Below, one piece after another: positions 26,136-35,035 of a stretch of DNA of 64,000 bases. Source of the DNA: CBDBKL01 sp965206675. Lineage in GTDB: Bacteria; Bdellovibrionota; Bdellovibrionia; Bdellovibrionales; JAKFYE01. A model generated the notes under the pieces. That model was not told the DNA's origin, searched no databases, and was given only the letters and a program-made list of their open reading frames with translations. Position 1 is the first letter of the stretch. Each line of letters opens with the position of its first letter. The DNA is taken from positions 372,001-436,000 of the forward strand of contig CBDBKL010000008.1 of assembly GCA_965206675.1 (NCBI GenBank), given 5' to 3'. A program made the position numbers and the translations under genes.

Positions 26136-27236
26136 CATAGAATTTCCTGTGTGCTTTATATATTCCTACTTTCTTTTATGGCTGAGGCCGCTAACCCCTG
26201 CTTGCCCTATTCAGAACTTTCTAATCGCTTTTGGGGAGCCAAGTTTTTAGAGGGATATGAGGCTTTTAATTTTTCAAAAAATCCAATGACTGTTGGAGTG
26301 GAAGTCGAATTTATTGCTCCAATAAAAGTAAGAAATCGTACAACAGAAGAAATTGATTTTATTGATGACTCCTATTCAGTTGTTACTTCTATAGAAGAAA
26401 GAAAACAAAGAGAAAGACAAAGAAAAGAACGAGTCAGAGAAAGGTTAGCTGAAATTATTCAGAGAAGAGTTCAAGCAGAGTTCCCTAATACTGAAGTGGA
26501 ATTAATACCATTCAAACTATTTGACGAATATGAATATATTGTACGCTATGAACATGATGGTCGAATATATGATTACGAGATTAAAGAGGATACATCAATT
26601 CATTCAACTCCCGTACACCTGGGGATGGAATTAGCTTCACCAAAAATGTATAACCAACAAGACATTAATTTATTTCATGATATTTTGAATCAACTGAAGA
26701 AAGAAGGAAAAATTAAAACATCTTATACAGCAGGAACCCATGTTCATGTCGGTTTCCCCGAAGCATATCCTCATGAAATTGCATTAGCCCTTAGTCTTTT
26801 TTCTGCATTTCAACAACAAATCTATGAAGCCTTTTCAGTTTTACCTGAAAGACGAAGAAGACATGCGGAATTTATAGGAAATAAAGTTCTTAGTTTTCTA
26901 CGGGAGATAGATAACAATGACTTTACAATTAAAGATATCTTGGACCGTTTTCCAACGAAAAACTATAGTTTAAATCCTGAGCCCCTTAATCGATTTGATA
27001 CTGTAGAATTTCGTTTATTTAATAGTTCTCTCAATCCTGAACAAATAGGTCAAATGATAAACTTTGCCCAAGCCTTTATAAGAGCCATACGAGAAAAAGA
27101 CCCTCAACTACTGAGACTATTTGAGAATAGAAAACTAGAAGAGCTTCCTTTTGAACAACTCGCAGAAGCTATTAGCCTTGAAATACAAACCCCATCACCT
27201 GCTGTCCGGAAAAGAAGAGCTTCGGCAACCCGTTAA
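26133..27236 (+). CDS. Exported amidoligase-family protein (Amidoligase_2-like), paralogue 2
   Basis: The 367-aa protein has a signal peptide (HRISCVLYIFLLSFMAEA). It shares with paralogue 1 the start of the mature part (NPCLPY, SNRFWGAKFLEGYEAFNFS), GVEVEF at 55-60, HVHVGFP at 203-209, VEFRLF at 291-296, and the C-terminal LNPEQI/FAQAFIRAIREKDPQLLRL region ending ASATR. The main difference is an Arg/Glu-rich insert near residues 64-105 and divergence in the region around 245-280. Conservation of catalytic blocks with divergence elsewhere suggests both copies are functional but differ in substrate. It converges on mltG, with palindromic copy E between them. Confidence 0.75.
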   Translation: MHRISCVLYIFLLSFMAEAANPCLPYSELSNRFWGAKFLEGYEAFNFSKNPMTVGVEVEFIAPIKVRNRTTEEIDFIDDSYSVVTSIEERKQRERQRKERVRERLAEIIQRRVQAEFPNTEVELIPFKLFDEYEYIVRYEHDGRIYDYEIKEDTSIHSTPVHLGMELASPKMYNQQDINLFHDILNQLKKEGKIKTSYTAGTHVHVGFPEAYPHEIALALSLFSAFQQQIYEAFSVLPERRRRHAEFIGNKVLSFLREIDNNDFTIKDILDRFPTKNYSLNPEPLNRFDTVEFRLFNSSLNPEQIGQMINFAQAFIRAIREKDPQLLRLFENRKLEELPFEQLAEAISLEIQTPSPAVRKRRASATR

Positions 27237-27291
27237 ATCTTTCATTTTGTGATATTAAAGATCAAGGTTTTCAAAGCGCAGTTCTCTAAAG

Positions 27292-27577
27292 AAAGAGGTT
27301 TTATTTCTTCTCCAAGCGCAAGGCGTATTTTGAGAAAAGGCGTATTACAATTTTAATCTTGCAGGGGGAACTTTTTCTCAAGGATTTCAAAACGAGTTTT
27401 CTGAGGCGCAGGGCGTATCTCCCGAAGGGAGAGACGAGCTGCGAACCCTCAGAACTGTTTGAGCTTTTGAAATCCTTGAGAAAAAGTTCCTAGTTCAACA
27501 TAAAAAAATCCGAAACAAGCAAATACAAACCGAAGCGACATATTGCAACGAAGTAGATGATACCTTTTCGACAGTCC
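27292..27577. mobile_element. Palindromic element, copy E (chimeric, left terminal repeat missing)
   Basis: The right end TACCTTTTCGACAGTCC and the adjoining GCAACGAAGTAGAT match the tail of copies A and D. The interior matches copy B (AAGCGCA, GGCGTAT, CCCGAAGGGAG blocks) and has a perfect 26-bp inner inverted repeat (27367-27392 with 27465-27490). No left terminal repeat is recognisable, so the left boundary is approximate. The right end lies 1 bp from the mltG stop codon. Confidence 0.7.
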
Positions 27578-27578
27578 G

Positions 27579-28628
27579 TCATTTCTTATGTAAATCCCTC
27601 CAAGATTTACCCTGCCGAGCCCTTCTATCCAGTTGGAACTTTCTCACAGCCGCATTGTGTTCTTTAAGGGTTTTTGAAAACACATGAGTACCATCATTTC
27701 TAGAAACAAAATATAGATAATTGGAGTCAGACGGGTTAAGAGCAGCACTTAAAGACTCTCTACCAGGATTTGAAATGGGGCCAAAGGGCAGCCCCCCCCT
27801 TCTGTATGTGTTATATATATTGTTGCGATCATTAATATGTTTTTTCCTAATATTTGAAATATGCACACCTGTTTTATCCAAAATCCCATATATAATTGTT
27901 GGATCAGCACTTAAACGCATTTTCTTTTTCAATCGATTATGAAATACAGAAGACACCAAACCTCTTTCCCCTTCGCCACTTGTTTCTTTTTCAATAATAC
28001 TTGCTAATATAACAAAATCATGAAGTTCCATAGAAAGTTTATTATTCGCACTTAAAACTAATTTAATATTTTTATGAAATTGTCTAACCAATCCACGTAT
28101 AATCTCTCTTGCACCCATTTGTTTATTGAATTTATAGGTATCTGGAAACAAATATCCCTCTAGAGAATATCGCTCCTCCCCAAGGAGTTCTCTAATAAAA
28201 GATTTATCATGGCAGAGTTCAACAAACCTTTTTTTATCAACCAACTTCTTTTCCTCAAGAATATTTGCGATGTCGTAAAGGTTTATTCCCTCTTTAAAAG
28301 TAACACTGTATTCAATAGATTCCCCAGAAGAGAGTATGGTTAAAATTTTCCTTGGGGTCATTTGGTAATCTAACATATATTCTCCAACTTGCACGGACTC
28401 AGCCTGTGAAGTTAATTTGGCATAGGCCCTAAGAAGAAATATGTTTGAAATCAGACCTTGAGTTTTTAATTCGCGAGCGACAACGATAAAAGGGCCGGGC
28501 CGTACTTCAAAGATGATTTTTTTGTCGCTAGAAGATGCACTTGTATTTAAAAAGAGATGAAAAACAAAACCTGCACTAAACATTCCAACCAAAGCAAGAA
28601 TAAAAAACCCTCTAAGCATACACTTCAT
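27579..28628 (-). CDS. mltG: Endolytic murein transglycosylase MltG (YceG-like)
   Basis: MltG cuts nascent peptidoglycan strands at the inner membrane and sets glycan length. The 349-aa protein begins with a single membrane anchor (LRGFFILALVGMFSAGFVFHLFL), followed by a LysM-like region (EVRPGPFIVVARELKTQGLI). The catalytic domain carries SLEGYLFPDTYKF, then ASIIEKET with the catalytic Glu, and NPSDSNYLYFV near the end. AGAGG precedes the ATG. Its stop codon abuts palindromic copy E. Confidence 0.95.
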   Translation of the reverse strand: MKCMLRGFFILALVGMFSAGFVFHLFLNTSASSSDKKIIFEVRPGPFIVVARELKTQGLISNIFLLRAYAKLTSQAESVQVGEYMLDYQMTPRKILTILSSGESIEYSVTFKEGINLYDIANILEEKKLVDKKRFVELCHDKSFIRELLGEERYSLEGYLFPDTYKFNKQMGAREIIRGLVRQFHKNIKLVLSANNKLSMELHDFVILASIIEKETSGEGERGLVSSVFHNRLKKKMRLSADPTIIYGILDKTGVHISNIRKKHINDRNNIYNTYRRGGLPFGPISNPGRESLSAALNPSDSNYLYFVSRNDGTHVFSKTLKEHNAAVRKFQLDRRARQGKSWRDLHKK

Positions 28629-28747
28629 AAAAATCCTCTTTTAAATTAAAAAACTTTAGAACTCTTTGATATATATTATATATTAAAGCCACTGATTTAG
28701 CTGTATACTTAAAAATCAATTGGACATTCCCCCCCGTCATTTCTAAA

Positions 28748-29473
28748 ATGGCTGACATGAAACTTTTTTTTACTCTTATCATTCTGCCTATTATAGGTCA
28801 CACCACCACTCCTCTCTCATTTTCCAATGGATTGAAAAGCTACCAAGAGGGACGATACCAACAGGCCAATATATATTTTTTGGAAACCCTAAAGGAGAGT
28901 CCACACAATAGCACTGTATTATACAATCTAGGCCTTACAGAGTTTCAGATAGGAAACCAAGGAAAAGCTCTTGGATATTTGCGCCGTGCGCAATATTTTG
29001 CTCCCCAATCTGCAGAAATTAAAAGTGCACTCGGTTTTATAAACCCTTCTCAGAACAAGACACTGACAATAACAAATATCCTCAGAAAAATTCCACTAGA
29101 TATTCTTATTGGTTTCTTCACACTAGGGCTCTTTTTAACAATATATAAAGGTCTCATTTATCTTTCTCGTAGAAAATCATCCTCCTTTCCTACAAGCCTT
29201 TTAATTCTTTTCTGCTATACATTTATCCTGAGCCTCACTGTGGGGTATAAAATAAAGGACCAATACACACCTCGAGCGACTATTACAGTGCCAAAGACAG
29301 GCGCACACTCTGGACCCAGTGAAAATCAAGCCTCTCTTTTTGAGATCAATGAAGGCGTAGAGGTTCTTGTACATAAGAAATTACATTCTTGGTTACAAAT
29401 TACTGCTCCATCAGGTAGAACAGGTTGGATACATGAAAACACAGCACTCATTAGTTGGGGTGAACTATTATGA
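28748..29473 (+). CDS. TPR/SH3 membrane protein (BatE-like layout), 241 aa
   Basis: An N-terminal signal or anchor (KLFFTLIILPIIGHT) is followed by two TPRs (NGLKSYQEGRYQQANIYFLETLKESP and VLYNLGLTEFQIGNQGKALGYLRRAQ). Two membrane helices follow (ILIGFFTLGLFLTIYKGLI and LLILFCYTFILSLTVGY), and then a C-terminal SH3-type module ending LHSWLQITAPSGRTGWIHENTALIS. This TPR-TM-TM-SH3 order is that of BatE-like proteins of aerotolerance operons, but no Bat VWA or AAA genes are adjacent. A start at 28757 is equally possible. It overlaps the next gene by 4 bp. Confidence 0.7.
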   Translation: MADMKLFFTLIILPIIGHTTTPLSFSNGLKSYQEGRYQQANIYFLETLKESPHNSTVLYNLGLTEFQIGNQGKALGYLRRAQYFAPQSAEIKSALGFINPSQNKTLTITNILRKIPLDILIGFFTLGLFLTIYKGLIYLSRRKSSSFPTSLLILFCYTFILSLTVGYKIKDQYTPRATITVPKTGAHSGPSENQASLFEINEGVEVLVHKKLHSWLQITAPSGRTGWIHENTALISWGELL

Positions 29474-30039
29474 TAACTTCTATCTGGGAAAACATTTTTA
29501 AAAAAGCTCAGGAACGAAAAAGTCTAGCACACATTCTTGAAAAAAACTTACTATTTAATACCTTAAGTCTAAAAGAATTAAAATTTTTAGAAAAGATTGT
29601 ACATCAGCGCAATTACCATTCCGGAGAGGTCATTTTTAAACAGGGAGAAATTGGGGTTGGAATGTACATCATTGCACAAGGTGGTGTGAATATCACTATT
29701 CATGAGTCTGGAACCCATAAATCTGAAAAGGGATCGCTTATTGTACAGTTAAAAGAAAATGACTTTTTTGGTGAGCTTTCTCTTGTTGAAGATAAGGGGG
29801 TAAGAACGGCTACGGCAATAGCTGAAGAGGATACCTGTCTTGTCGGTTTTTTTAAACCCGACCTCTTAGAACTTTTAGAGAGAAATCCCTCTCTAGGGGC
29901 AAAGGTTGTTTTTCGCTTGGCAGAAATTTTAGGCCAAAGACTAAAAGAAACATCAAAAAGCATCTCACATTTAAAAAAAGAAATTAAAATCCTTTCAAAA
30001 CATGATGAAAGAAAACAAAAAAATGAAAACTCTTCTTGA
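29470..30039 (+). CDS. Cyclic-nucleotide-binding domain protein without DNA-binding domain
   Basis: The 189-aa protein contains one CRP-type cNMP-binding domain: LLFNTLSLKELKFLEKIV, then GEVIFKQGEIGVGMYIIAQGGV, and the phosphate-binding-cassette region DFFGELSLVEDKGVRTATAIAEEDTCLVGF. Instead of a winged helix it ends in a coiled, Lys-rich tail, so it is not a CRP/FNR transcription factor. It probably senses a nucleotide and acts on a partner, perhaps the overlapping membrane genes. It overlaps the TPR/SH3 gene by 4 bp and the permease gene by 38 bp. Confidence 0.82.
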   Translation: MITSIWENIFKKAQERKSLAHILEKNLLFNTLSLKELKFLEKIVHQRNYHSGEVIFKQGEIGVGMYIIAQGGVNITIHESGTHKSEKGSLIVQLKENDFFGELSLVEDKGVRTATAIAEEDTCLVGFFKPDLLELLERNPSLGAKVVFRLAEILGQRLKETSKSISHLKKEIKILSKHDERKQKNENSS

Positions 30040-31069
30040 GAATACAGAAAGAAAAAGGAAATTAAAGCTTTGGACCTTTTTAGGAACAACAGGTTTTTTT
30101 ATATTTCTTCTTTTAACAGTAAAAACGGTTCTTCCCTCCTTTATTCTCGCATATGTCATTACATATATGTCTAAACCAACAACTGATTTCATAGAAAGAA
30201 AGGGTACAGATCGTTCTCTTGCCGTTCTTCTTGTATTTTTATCCACAGGCATGCTCATTACTTTTGGTATTGCCATGCTATCACCCATTGCCAATGAGCA
30301 ATTTGCAGCTTTACAAAGTGAGTTCCCTAAATACGCCTCAGGTCTTCAAAAACTCATGATAGGATTTGAAGCTCAGGCTAATTCTTTCTTAAACCCCTTT
30401 TATCAATTAGACATTGCTGAAACACTATTAACTCAAATTGAAGGGTGGATAGGTTCCACACTGTCCCTTATTCCAGAAAAAACAACACAAACTTTTACGA
30501 TTCTTATTCTAGCCCCATTCTTTTCCTTCTTTATGCTAAAAGATGGGAGATCACTTTATAGGAAGTCTCTGGCATTTGTACCCAATAATCTTTTCGAAAC
30601 AATTCTTTCCCTGAGTTATCAAATAAACAATCAAATGGGAGGTTTCATTCGCGCTCGCCTTTTTGAAGCCGGTATTGTGGGGTTTGTTGTTTGGATGGGA
30701 CTTTCTATTATCAGCTTTCCCTTTGCCATTATACTGGCTCTGTTCGCAAGCTTTACCAATTTAATCCCATATGTAGGACCTATTATTGGAGCTGTTCCAG
30801 CTCTAGTCATCGCACTTATTAACCAAGAATCATGGTTTATAACGACGCTGGTTGTCAGTGTTTATTTCATAGCTCAACTCATTGATATCTTTGTTATTAT
30901 CCCTCTTGTTGTCGCTAAAATTGTTGATTTACACCCCATTACCGTTGTGATGGCTATCATCATTGGTGCTCAAACTCTGGGAGTCCTTGGAATGATTATC
31001 TCTATCCCTGTCGCCAGCGTCCTCAAATTAATATTTTTTGAATTGTATCAACACCTAGAACACACATAG
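30002..31069 (+). CDS. AI-2E family transporter (PerM/YdiK-like permease)
   Basis: The 355-aa protein has the eight-helix layout of the AI-2E transporter family, with paired N-terminal helices, a soluble middle loop, and a C-terminal block containing FTNLIPYVGPIIGAVPALVIAL. The family pattern near the end (HPITVVMAIIIGAQTLGVLGMIISIPVASVLK) is also clear. Transported substrates differ among members and are not predictable here. The start is uncertain: ATGs at 30002, 30005 and 30023 all lie inside the previous gene, and none has a strong ribosome site. Confidence 0.85.
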   Translation: MMKENKKMKTLLENTERKRKLKLWTFLGTTGFFIFLLLTVKTVLPSFILAYVITYMSKPTTDFIERKGTDRSLAVLLVFLSTGMLITFGIAMLSPIANEQFAALQSEFPKYASGLQKLMIGFEAQANSFLNPFYQLDIAETLLTQIEGWIGSTLSLIPEKTTQTFTILILAPFFSFFMLKDGRSLYRKSLAFVPNNLFETILSLSYQINNQMGGFIRARLFEAGIVGFVVWMGLSIISFPFAIILALFASFTNLIPYVGPIIGAVPALVIALINQESWFITTLVVSVYFIAQLIDIFVIIPLVVAKIVDLHPITVVMAIIIGAQTLGVLGMIISIPVASVLKLIFFELYQHLEHT

Positions 31070-31116
31070 GTAACACAAATTGACTTCATGTATCCTCTGG
31101 AATTAAATACTTACAA

Positions 31117-31860
31117 ATGCTTCAAATAACCAAACTCACTTTATCCCTTTTATTAATAACCGGATGCTCCTCATTTCAGGCAAAGCAAACGGCATCCCCA
31201 AAAGAAGCCTTTGAACTCGCTAAAAAATATGAAGATGATAAACTCTATAATGAGGCTATTTTAAAATACGAAGAGGTGCAAAATAAGCATCTCTACAGCG
31301 AGTATGCTATTTTAGCTAAACTCAGAATCGCTGATATTCATTATAAAAGAAAAAATTGGATAGAAGCACAAATGGCTTATCAGATTTTCCAAGGACTACA
31401 CCCTCAACAAAAGCCAGACTATGTCAGGTTTCGAATTGGAATGAGCTATACCAAACAGATACCCAAGGCTATTGATAGAGATCTCAGTGAAGCCCCTTCT
31501 GCCTTAAAACATTTTAGTCATCTGATAAAAAAATATCCTCAATCCGAATATGTAGATCAGGCAAAAAAACAAATAAAACAAATTCGACTACAGCTTGCAG
31601 AAAAGGAAATATATGTTGCAGATTTTTATTTTAAAGGCAACCGCTTTAAAAGCGCACTCACGCGTTATGAAAACATCATTAATAACTATAAAGACACACA
31701 TCTTTTACATAGGGCTCTATACGGGGCAGGCATAAGTTCTTTAAAGGTAAATAATAAAAAAATGGGTAAAAAATATCTAGAGCAACTCATATCATTAGAT
31801 GAAAAGTCAGAATTGGCATTAAAAAGTAAAAAGGCGATATCAGACTATGAAACACATTGA
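31117..31860 (+). CDS. bamD: BamD-like outer-membrane assembly lipoprotein
   Basis: BamD is an essential lipoprotein of the BAM complex that inserts outer-membrane beta-barrels. The 247-aa precursor has a lipoprotein signal with lipobox LITGC (Cys about residue 17). The mature part is TPR-like: EAFELAKKYEDDKLYNEAILKYEEVQNKH, YSEYAILAKLRIADIHYKRKNWIEAQMAYQIF, and the later SEYVDQAKKQIKQIRLQLAEKEIYVADFYFKGNRF, which is the BamD hallmark. It overlaps the next TPR gene by 14 bp. Confidence 0.9.
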   Translation: MLQITKLTLSLLLITGCSSFQAKQTASPKEAFELAKKYEDDKLYNEAILKYEEVQNKHLYSEYAILAKLRIADIHYKRKNWIEAQMAYQIFQGLHPQQKPDYVRFRIGMSYTKQIPKAIDRDLSEAPSALKHFSHLIKKYPQSEYVDQAKKQIKQIRLQLAEKEIYVADFYFKGNRFKSALTRYENIINNYKDTHLLHRALYGAGISSLKVNNKKMGKKYLEQLISLDEKSELALKSKKAISDYETH

Positions 31861-32581
31861 TGTAGCTGACATGCTTTCTATAGCACGAGAATATTTTATC
31901 GATGGAAAGTATAACCGTTCCGAGCAAATATTGAATCAGCTTTTGTTGATAGACAATAAAAACCCCGAAATTTTTCAAATGCTAGCAACGATATACTATG
32001 ATAGAGGAAAGTTTAAAAAAGCCATTGCCACATTTAAACGAGCCCTATCCATTGATCCAGGGTACACCGATGCTAGCGTTGGTCTCTCTATTATATTAAA
32101 TGACCTGGGAAAATATGAAGAGGGAAAAAAGATTTTTTTGGATGCACAAAAGGTATTGAACAAAAGAAAGTCAAAGTCAGATCCATTTTTAGAAGAGGTG
32201 CTTTATAAAAAACATATTGAACTTGGAGATCTTTACTTTCAAAACAAAATGTATACAGAAGCCCTCGATCAATATTTCAAAACATTAAAATTAACCAGAG
32301 ACCCCACAGAAGTAAAAATGAAAATCGTTGAATCTTTTATTGGTGATGGCAATCTTGAAAAAGCCAAAAAGGAGCTTTTCACCTTAAAAAAAGAACGGCC
32401 TGACTATCTCCCCGCCCGTATAAAACTGGGCTTAATCCTATATCATAGTGGTCTTATTGTTGACGCTGTTGAGGAATGGGAAAATGTTCTTGCAAGAGAT
32501 CCCAATCATCAAGACGTTCGTAACTATATGCGAGTGGCTCAAGAGACTAAAGTCACAAACATGAACCCGGGAACATTATAA
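31847..32581 (+). CDS. TPR protein, 244 aa
   Basis: Tandem tetratricopeptide repeats run through the protein: YFIDGKYNRSEQILNQLLLIDNKNPE, IFQMLATIYYDRGKFKKAIATFKRALSIDP, YTDASVGLSIILNDLGKYEEGKKIF, and later ELGDLYFQNKMYTEALDQYFKTLKL. No signal peptide is visible, so it is probably cytoplasmic. Its start overlaps bamD and its stop overlaps hpt, so it belongs to a tightly packed operon. Its binding partner is not evident from sequence. Confidence 0.75.
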   Translation: MKHIDVADMLSIAREYFIDGKYNRSEQILNQLLLIDNKNPEIFQMLATIYYDRGKFKKAIATFKRALSIDPGYTDASVGLSIILNDLGKYEEGKKIFLDAQKVLNKRKSKSDPFLEEVLYKKHIELGDLYFQNKMYTEALDQYFKTLKLTRDPTEVKMKIVESFIGDGNLEKAKKELFTLKKERPDYLPARIKLGLILYHSGLIVDAVEEWENVLARDPNHQDVRNYMRVAQETKVTNMNPGTL

Positions 32582-33132
32582 TGAGTCAACAAATGAAAGA
32601 AGAGATGACTATCTTCCTTTCCAAAGATGATATCGAAGAATTGATATTAAAAATAGCAAAAGAAATTGAGCGCGATTATCAAGAACAAGAAGTCATCCTA
32701 ATCGGTGACCTTAGAGGTTCTATACATTTTATGGCAGATCTCTCTAGGGCCTTACAACTTCATCAAAAAATTGATTTTATTCAAATTACAAAAAGTTCTC
32801 CAAATCCCCTGTATGAAAAACACATTAATAATAAGGAGAACTTTCATATTTTAAAGGACATAAGCGTAAACATCTCTCATCAAAATGTTATTATTCTAGA
32901 AGAAATTATTGATGAGGGTAAAACTTTAAGTTTTGTATATAATCATCTTTTAGAGTCTAGACCAGCCTCCTTAAAAATCGCAACCCTTCTGGATAAACCT
33001 GCTCGTCGAGCAACAAATATCCAGCCAGATTATGTGGGTCAAACAATTGAAGATCGTTATGTTATTGGGTATGGAATGGATCATCGAGAAATTGGACGTA
33101 ACTACTCAGAAGTTTATTATCCAAAACACTAG
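32581..33132 (+). CDS. hpt: Hypoxanthine phosphoribosyltransferase-like protein
   Basis: It transfers phosphoribosyl from PRPP to hypoxanthine or guanine in purine salvage. The 183-aa protein starts at ATG overlapping the previous stop (TAATG). The PRPP-binding loop is present as VIILEEIIDEGKTLSFV, with Glu and Asp before a Gly-Lys-Thr rather than the usual Asp-Thr-Gly. An upstream DLRGSIHFMADL segment and a late YVGQTIEDRYVIGYGMD segment match the family. The variant loop leaves the exact base specificity open. A palindromic repeat follows 18 bp after the stop. Confidence 0.88.
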   Translation: MSQQMKEEMTIFLSKDDIEELILKIAKEIERDYQEQEVILIGDLRGSIHFMADLSRALQLHQKIDFIQITKSSPNPLYEKHINNKENFHILKDISVNISHQNVIILEEIIDEGKTLSFVYNHLLESRPASLKIATLLDKPARRATNIQPDYVGQTIEDRYVIGYGMDHREIGRNYSEVYYPKH

Positions 33133-33150
33133 GAAGAAGAACCTATTCTG

Positions 33151-33274
33151 GTGCTGTTGAAAAAGTGTTAGATACGAGGCGTTCAAGCTCAAACCGACTG
33201 AAGGCGTAGTCTTTCTACGTCGGAATGAGGTTTGAGTGATTGCAACGAAATAGATGACAGTTTTTCGACAGCAC
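33151..33274. mobile_element. Palindromic MITE-like element, copy C (124 bp)
   Basis: The ends GTGCTGTTGAAAAA and TTTTTCGACAGCAC pair with one difference, and the core (GATACGAGGCGTTCAAGCTC, GTAG/CTAC loop, AATGAGGTTTGAGTG) is that of copies A and D. The outermost bases differ from the other copies, but on both sides in a compensating way. It starts 18 bp after the hpt stop. Confidence 0.85.
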
Positions 33275-33558
33275 GAGGATTACTGATTAATAATAATGTT
33301 AATAATAAAAAGAGCTAGTGCTGAAAACACATAAACCACAACTAAATTCCCTAAAAACACAAGAACGACCCTCCCTAAAACCTCACCTCTAGATAACCAC
33401 TAATGACAGAAGATGTCAACACTCATCTCGACAAGAGTCTGACATAGAAGGCAAAACAAATTAGAAATTCAAACTCTCAGTAAACCAAAAAATCTTATCC
33501 ATAGAGAGATTTGTCGAAATTTAATTGTAAAGATTCGAAGGCTTTCTTATTGATAAAA
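33275..33558. other. Intergenic region between copy C and lolA, no gene seen
   Basis: These 284 bp hold no credible open reading frame, RNA gene or strong hairpin. They separate the convergent hpt and lolA transcripts. Confidence 0.55.
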
Positions 33559-34332
33559 TTACAAAGTGGTTACTTCTGCATCTTTAGGGGGGGCAAATTG
33601 GAACAGTTTGTCTTTCAAACGTTTTCCAAAGTAAACCTTTTCAAATTGGAAAACGATCTGGTTGTCCAAATCATCCTTATACTCTAAGGCTTTAATAATC
33701 CCCTTTTTCAAACTGATATTTATTTTTAACTCTTTAATGCGATCAGTCTCTTTTTTAGGGCTTAAAAAATAATCTATATTATGACCACTTTTTGTCCCTG
33801 ATTTTACATTAAATGCTTTTAGTAAATCTGACTTACCTAGCAAAGATAAGAATAAAAATTGGGATTTCAAATCACCAGAGGCAGAAATCTTGAGAACACG
33901 AATTGTATTATCAAACTCGGGATCACTGGGATAAGTCACTGACCAGATAAATTCATCATTTATGACAATCATGGATTTTTCTGGCTTTTTTAATTCAAGA
34001 CGCAGACGCCCCCCTTTTTTAATGAATAATTCGCCTTTGTATTCTTTCTTTTTCTCAAGAAGAGTGAGTTGAACGATTTTTTTTACTTTCATTTTTATGG
34101 TTTTAGCTTTTGAATACTTTTCCAAAACAGACTTTAAGGCCTCTGGCTCCTCACTTTCTTTAGCCACATCTTTTTTTACTGATTTATTTTTTTTAGAGTG
34201 AGTTTTTTTGTCAATCTGAGAGGATTTAGTTTCTTCATTAACAAGTTTGCCCTCCTTTTCTGTAAAACTCAGGGCTCTGTGATAAGTGCCAAATAGCAAA
34301 ACTGTTAAAAAGATATATTTTAAGAAAGACAT
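33559..34332 (-). CDS. lolA: LolA-like periplasmic outer-membrane lipoprotein carrier
   Basis: LolA ferries lipoproteins across the periplasm to the outer membrane. The 257-aa precursor has a signal peptide (SFLKYIFLTVLLFGTYHRALS). A Lys/Ser-rich stretch of about 50 residues follows, and then the LolA fold begins: LKSVLEKYSKAKTIKMKVKKIVQ, GELFIKKGGRLRLELKKPEKSMIVINDEFIW, and the closing FQFAPPKDAEV. The Lys-rich linker is longer than in E. coli LolA. It is the last gene of the rng-to-lolA minus-strand series, 31 bp after comF. Confidence 0.85.
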   Translation of the reverse strand: MSFLKYIFLTVLLFGTYHRALSFTEKEGKLVNEETKSSQIDKKTHSKKNKSVKKDVAKESEEPEALKSVLEKYSKAKTIKMKVKKIVQLTLLEKKKEYKGELFIKKGGRLRLELKKPEKSMIVINDEFIWSVTYPSDPEFDNTIRVLKISASGDLKSQFLFLSLLGKSDLLKAFNVKSGTKSGHNIDYFLSPKKETDRIKELKINISLKKGIIKALEYKDDLDNQIVFQFEKVYFGKRLKDKLFQFAPPKDAEVTTL

Positions 34333-34363
34333 TTGAAGAATATTAACAAATTATCATTGGCTT

Positions 34364-34969
34364 TCAAAGAGTTTGCTCTTCTTTACACGCTATTGTCCAA
34401 ATACTCGTATTCGGGGGAGAACCCATAGCTTTCCAGCAGGCATGAACCGTGGCTCCTGTTGTTACAATATCGTCTACCAGAATCAATGAATGGAAAGGTT
34501 TGGGCTTTTCATATCTTTCAATAGCAATATTCCATCTTTGAGAACGGCTTAAATTTTGTTGTTTCACTGTGGCCAAGTTCCTTAGTCCATAAAAAATCTT
34601 AGCTCCCCAGTGTTGAGAGATAGCCCGAGCTAACTCATGGGCATGATTTGCAGCCTTATTTTTGAAAGAAGGGCAGGGAACAAGAAGAGGAGTGCTGTGC
34701 CTGCTCATTTCAGAAAATAAAATTTTTGAAGCCACAAATGAATAAAAATTCCTTGGCCATCCCCCCTTCTGGCAAAGCATCAAATTTTTAACAAAATATT
34801 GATTTTCAGATGTCCATTTTAAAAGAGAAACCGTACGCAGGTTTGTTTTATTGGAATAATACAAAGGAGAGCGATCAATAATAGATTCACAATAAGAACA
34901 CAGTATGTCTTTTCTAGAAAACCCTGCACCACACATTGCGCACACTGATAGAGTCTTTCGCAAGTTCAT
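34364..34969 (-). CDS. comF: ComF-family phosphoribosyltransferase-like protein
   Basis: The 201-aa protein has an N-terminal zinc ribbon (CAMCGAGFSRKDILCSYCE, four Cys) and a C-terminal PRTase domain with the PRPP loop LILVDDIVTTGATVHAC. It also has VPCPSFKNKAANHAHELARAIS in the middle. ComF proteins take part in DNA uptake or in handling fork-associated DNA, but the biochemical role is not settled. It lies 66 bp after gpmI in the minus-strand gene run. Confidence 0.88.
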   Translation of the reverse strand: MNLRKTLSVCAMCGAGFSRKDILCSYCESIIDRSPLYYSNKTNLRTVSLLKWTSENQYFVKNLMLCQKGGWPRNFYSFVASKILFSEMSRHSTPLLVPCPSFKNKAANHAHELARAISQHWGAKIFYGLRNLATVKQQNLSRSQRWNIAIERYEKPKPFHSLILVDDIVTTGATVHACWKAMGSPPNTSIWTIACKEEQTL

Positions 34970-35035
34970 AGCTTAAAAGCTCATGCAAATTTCAGGACAC
35001 CCTGGAGCTACCTATTTTTTCTTTGTGAGAATTGT

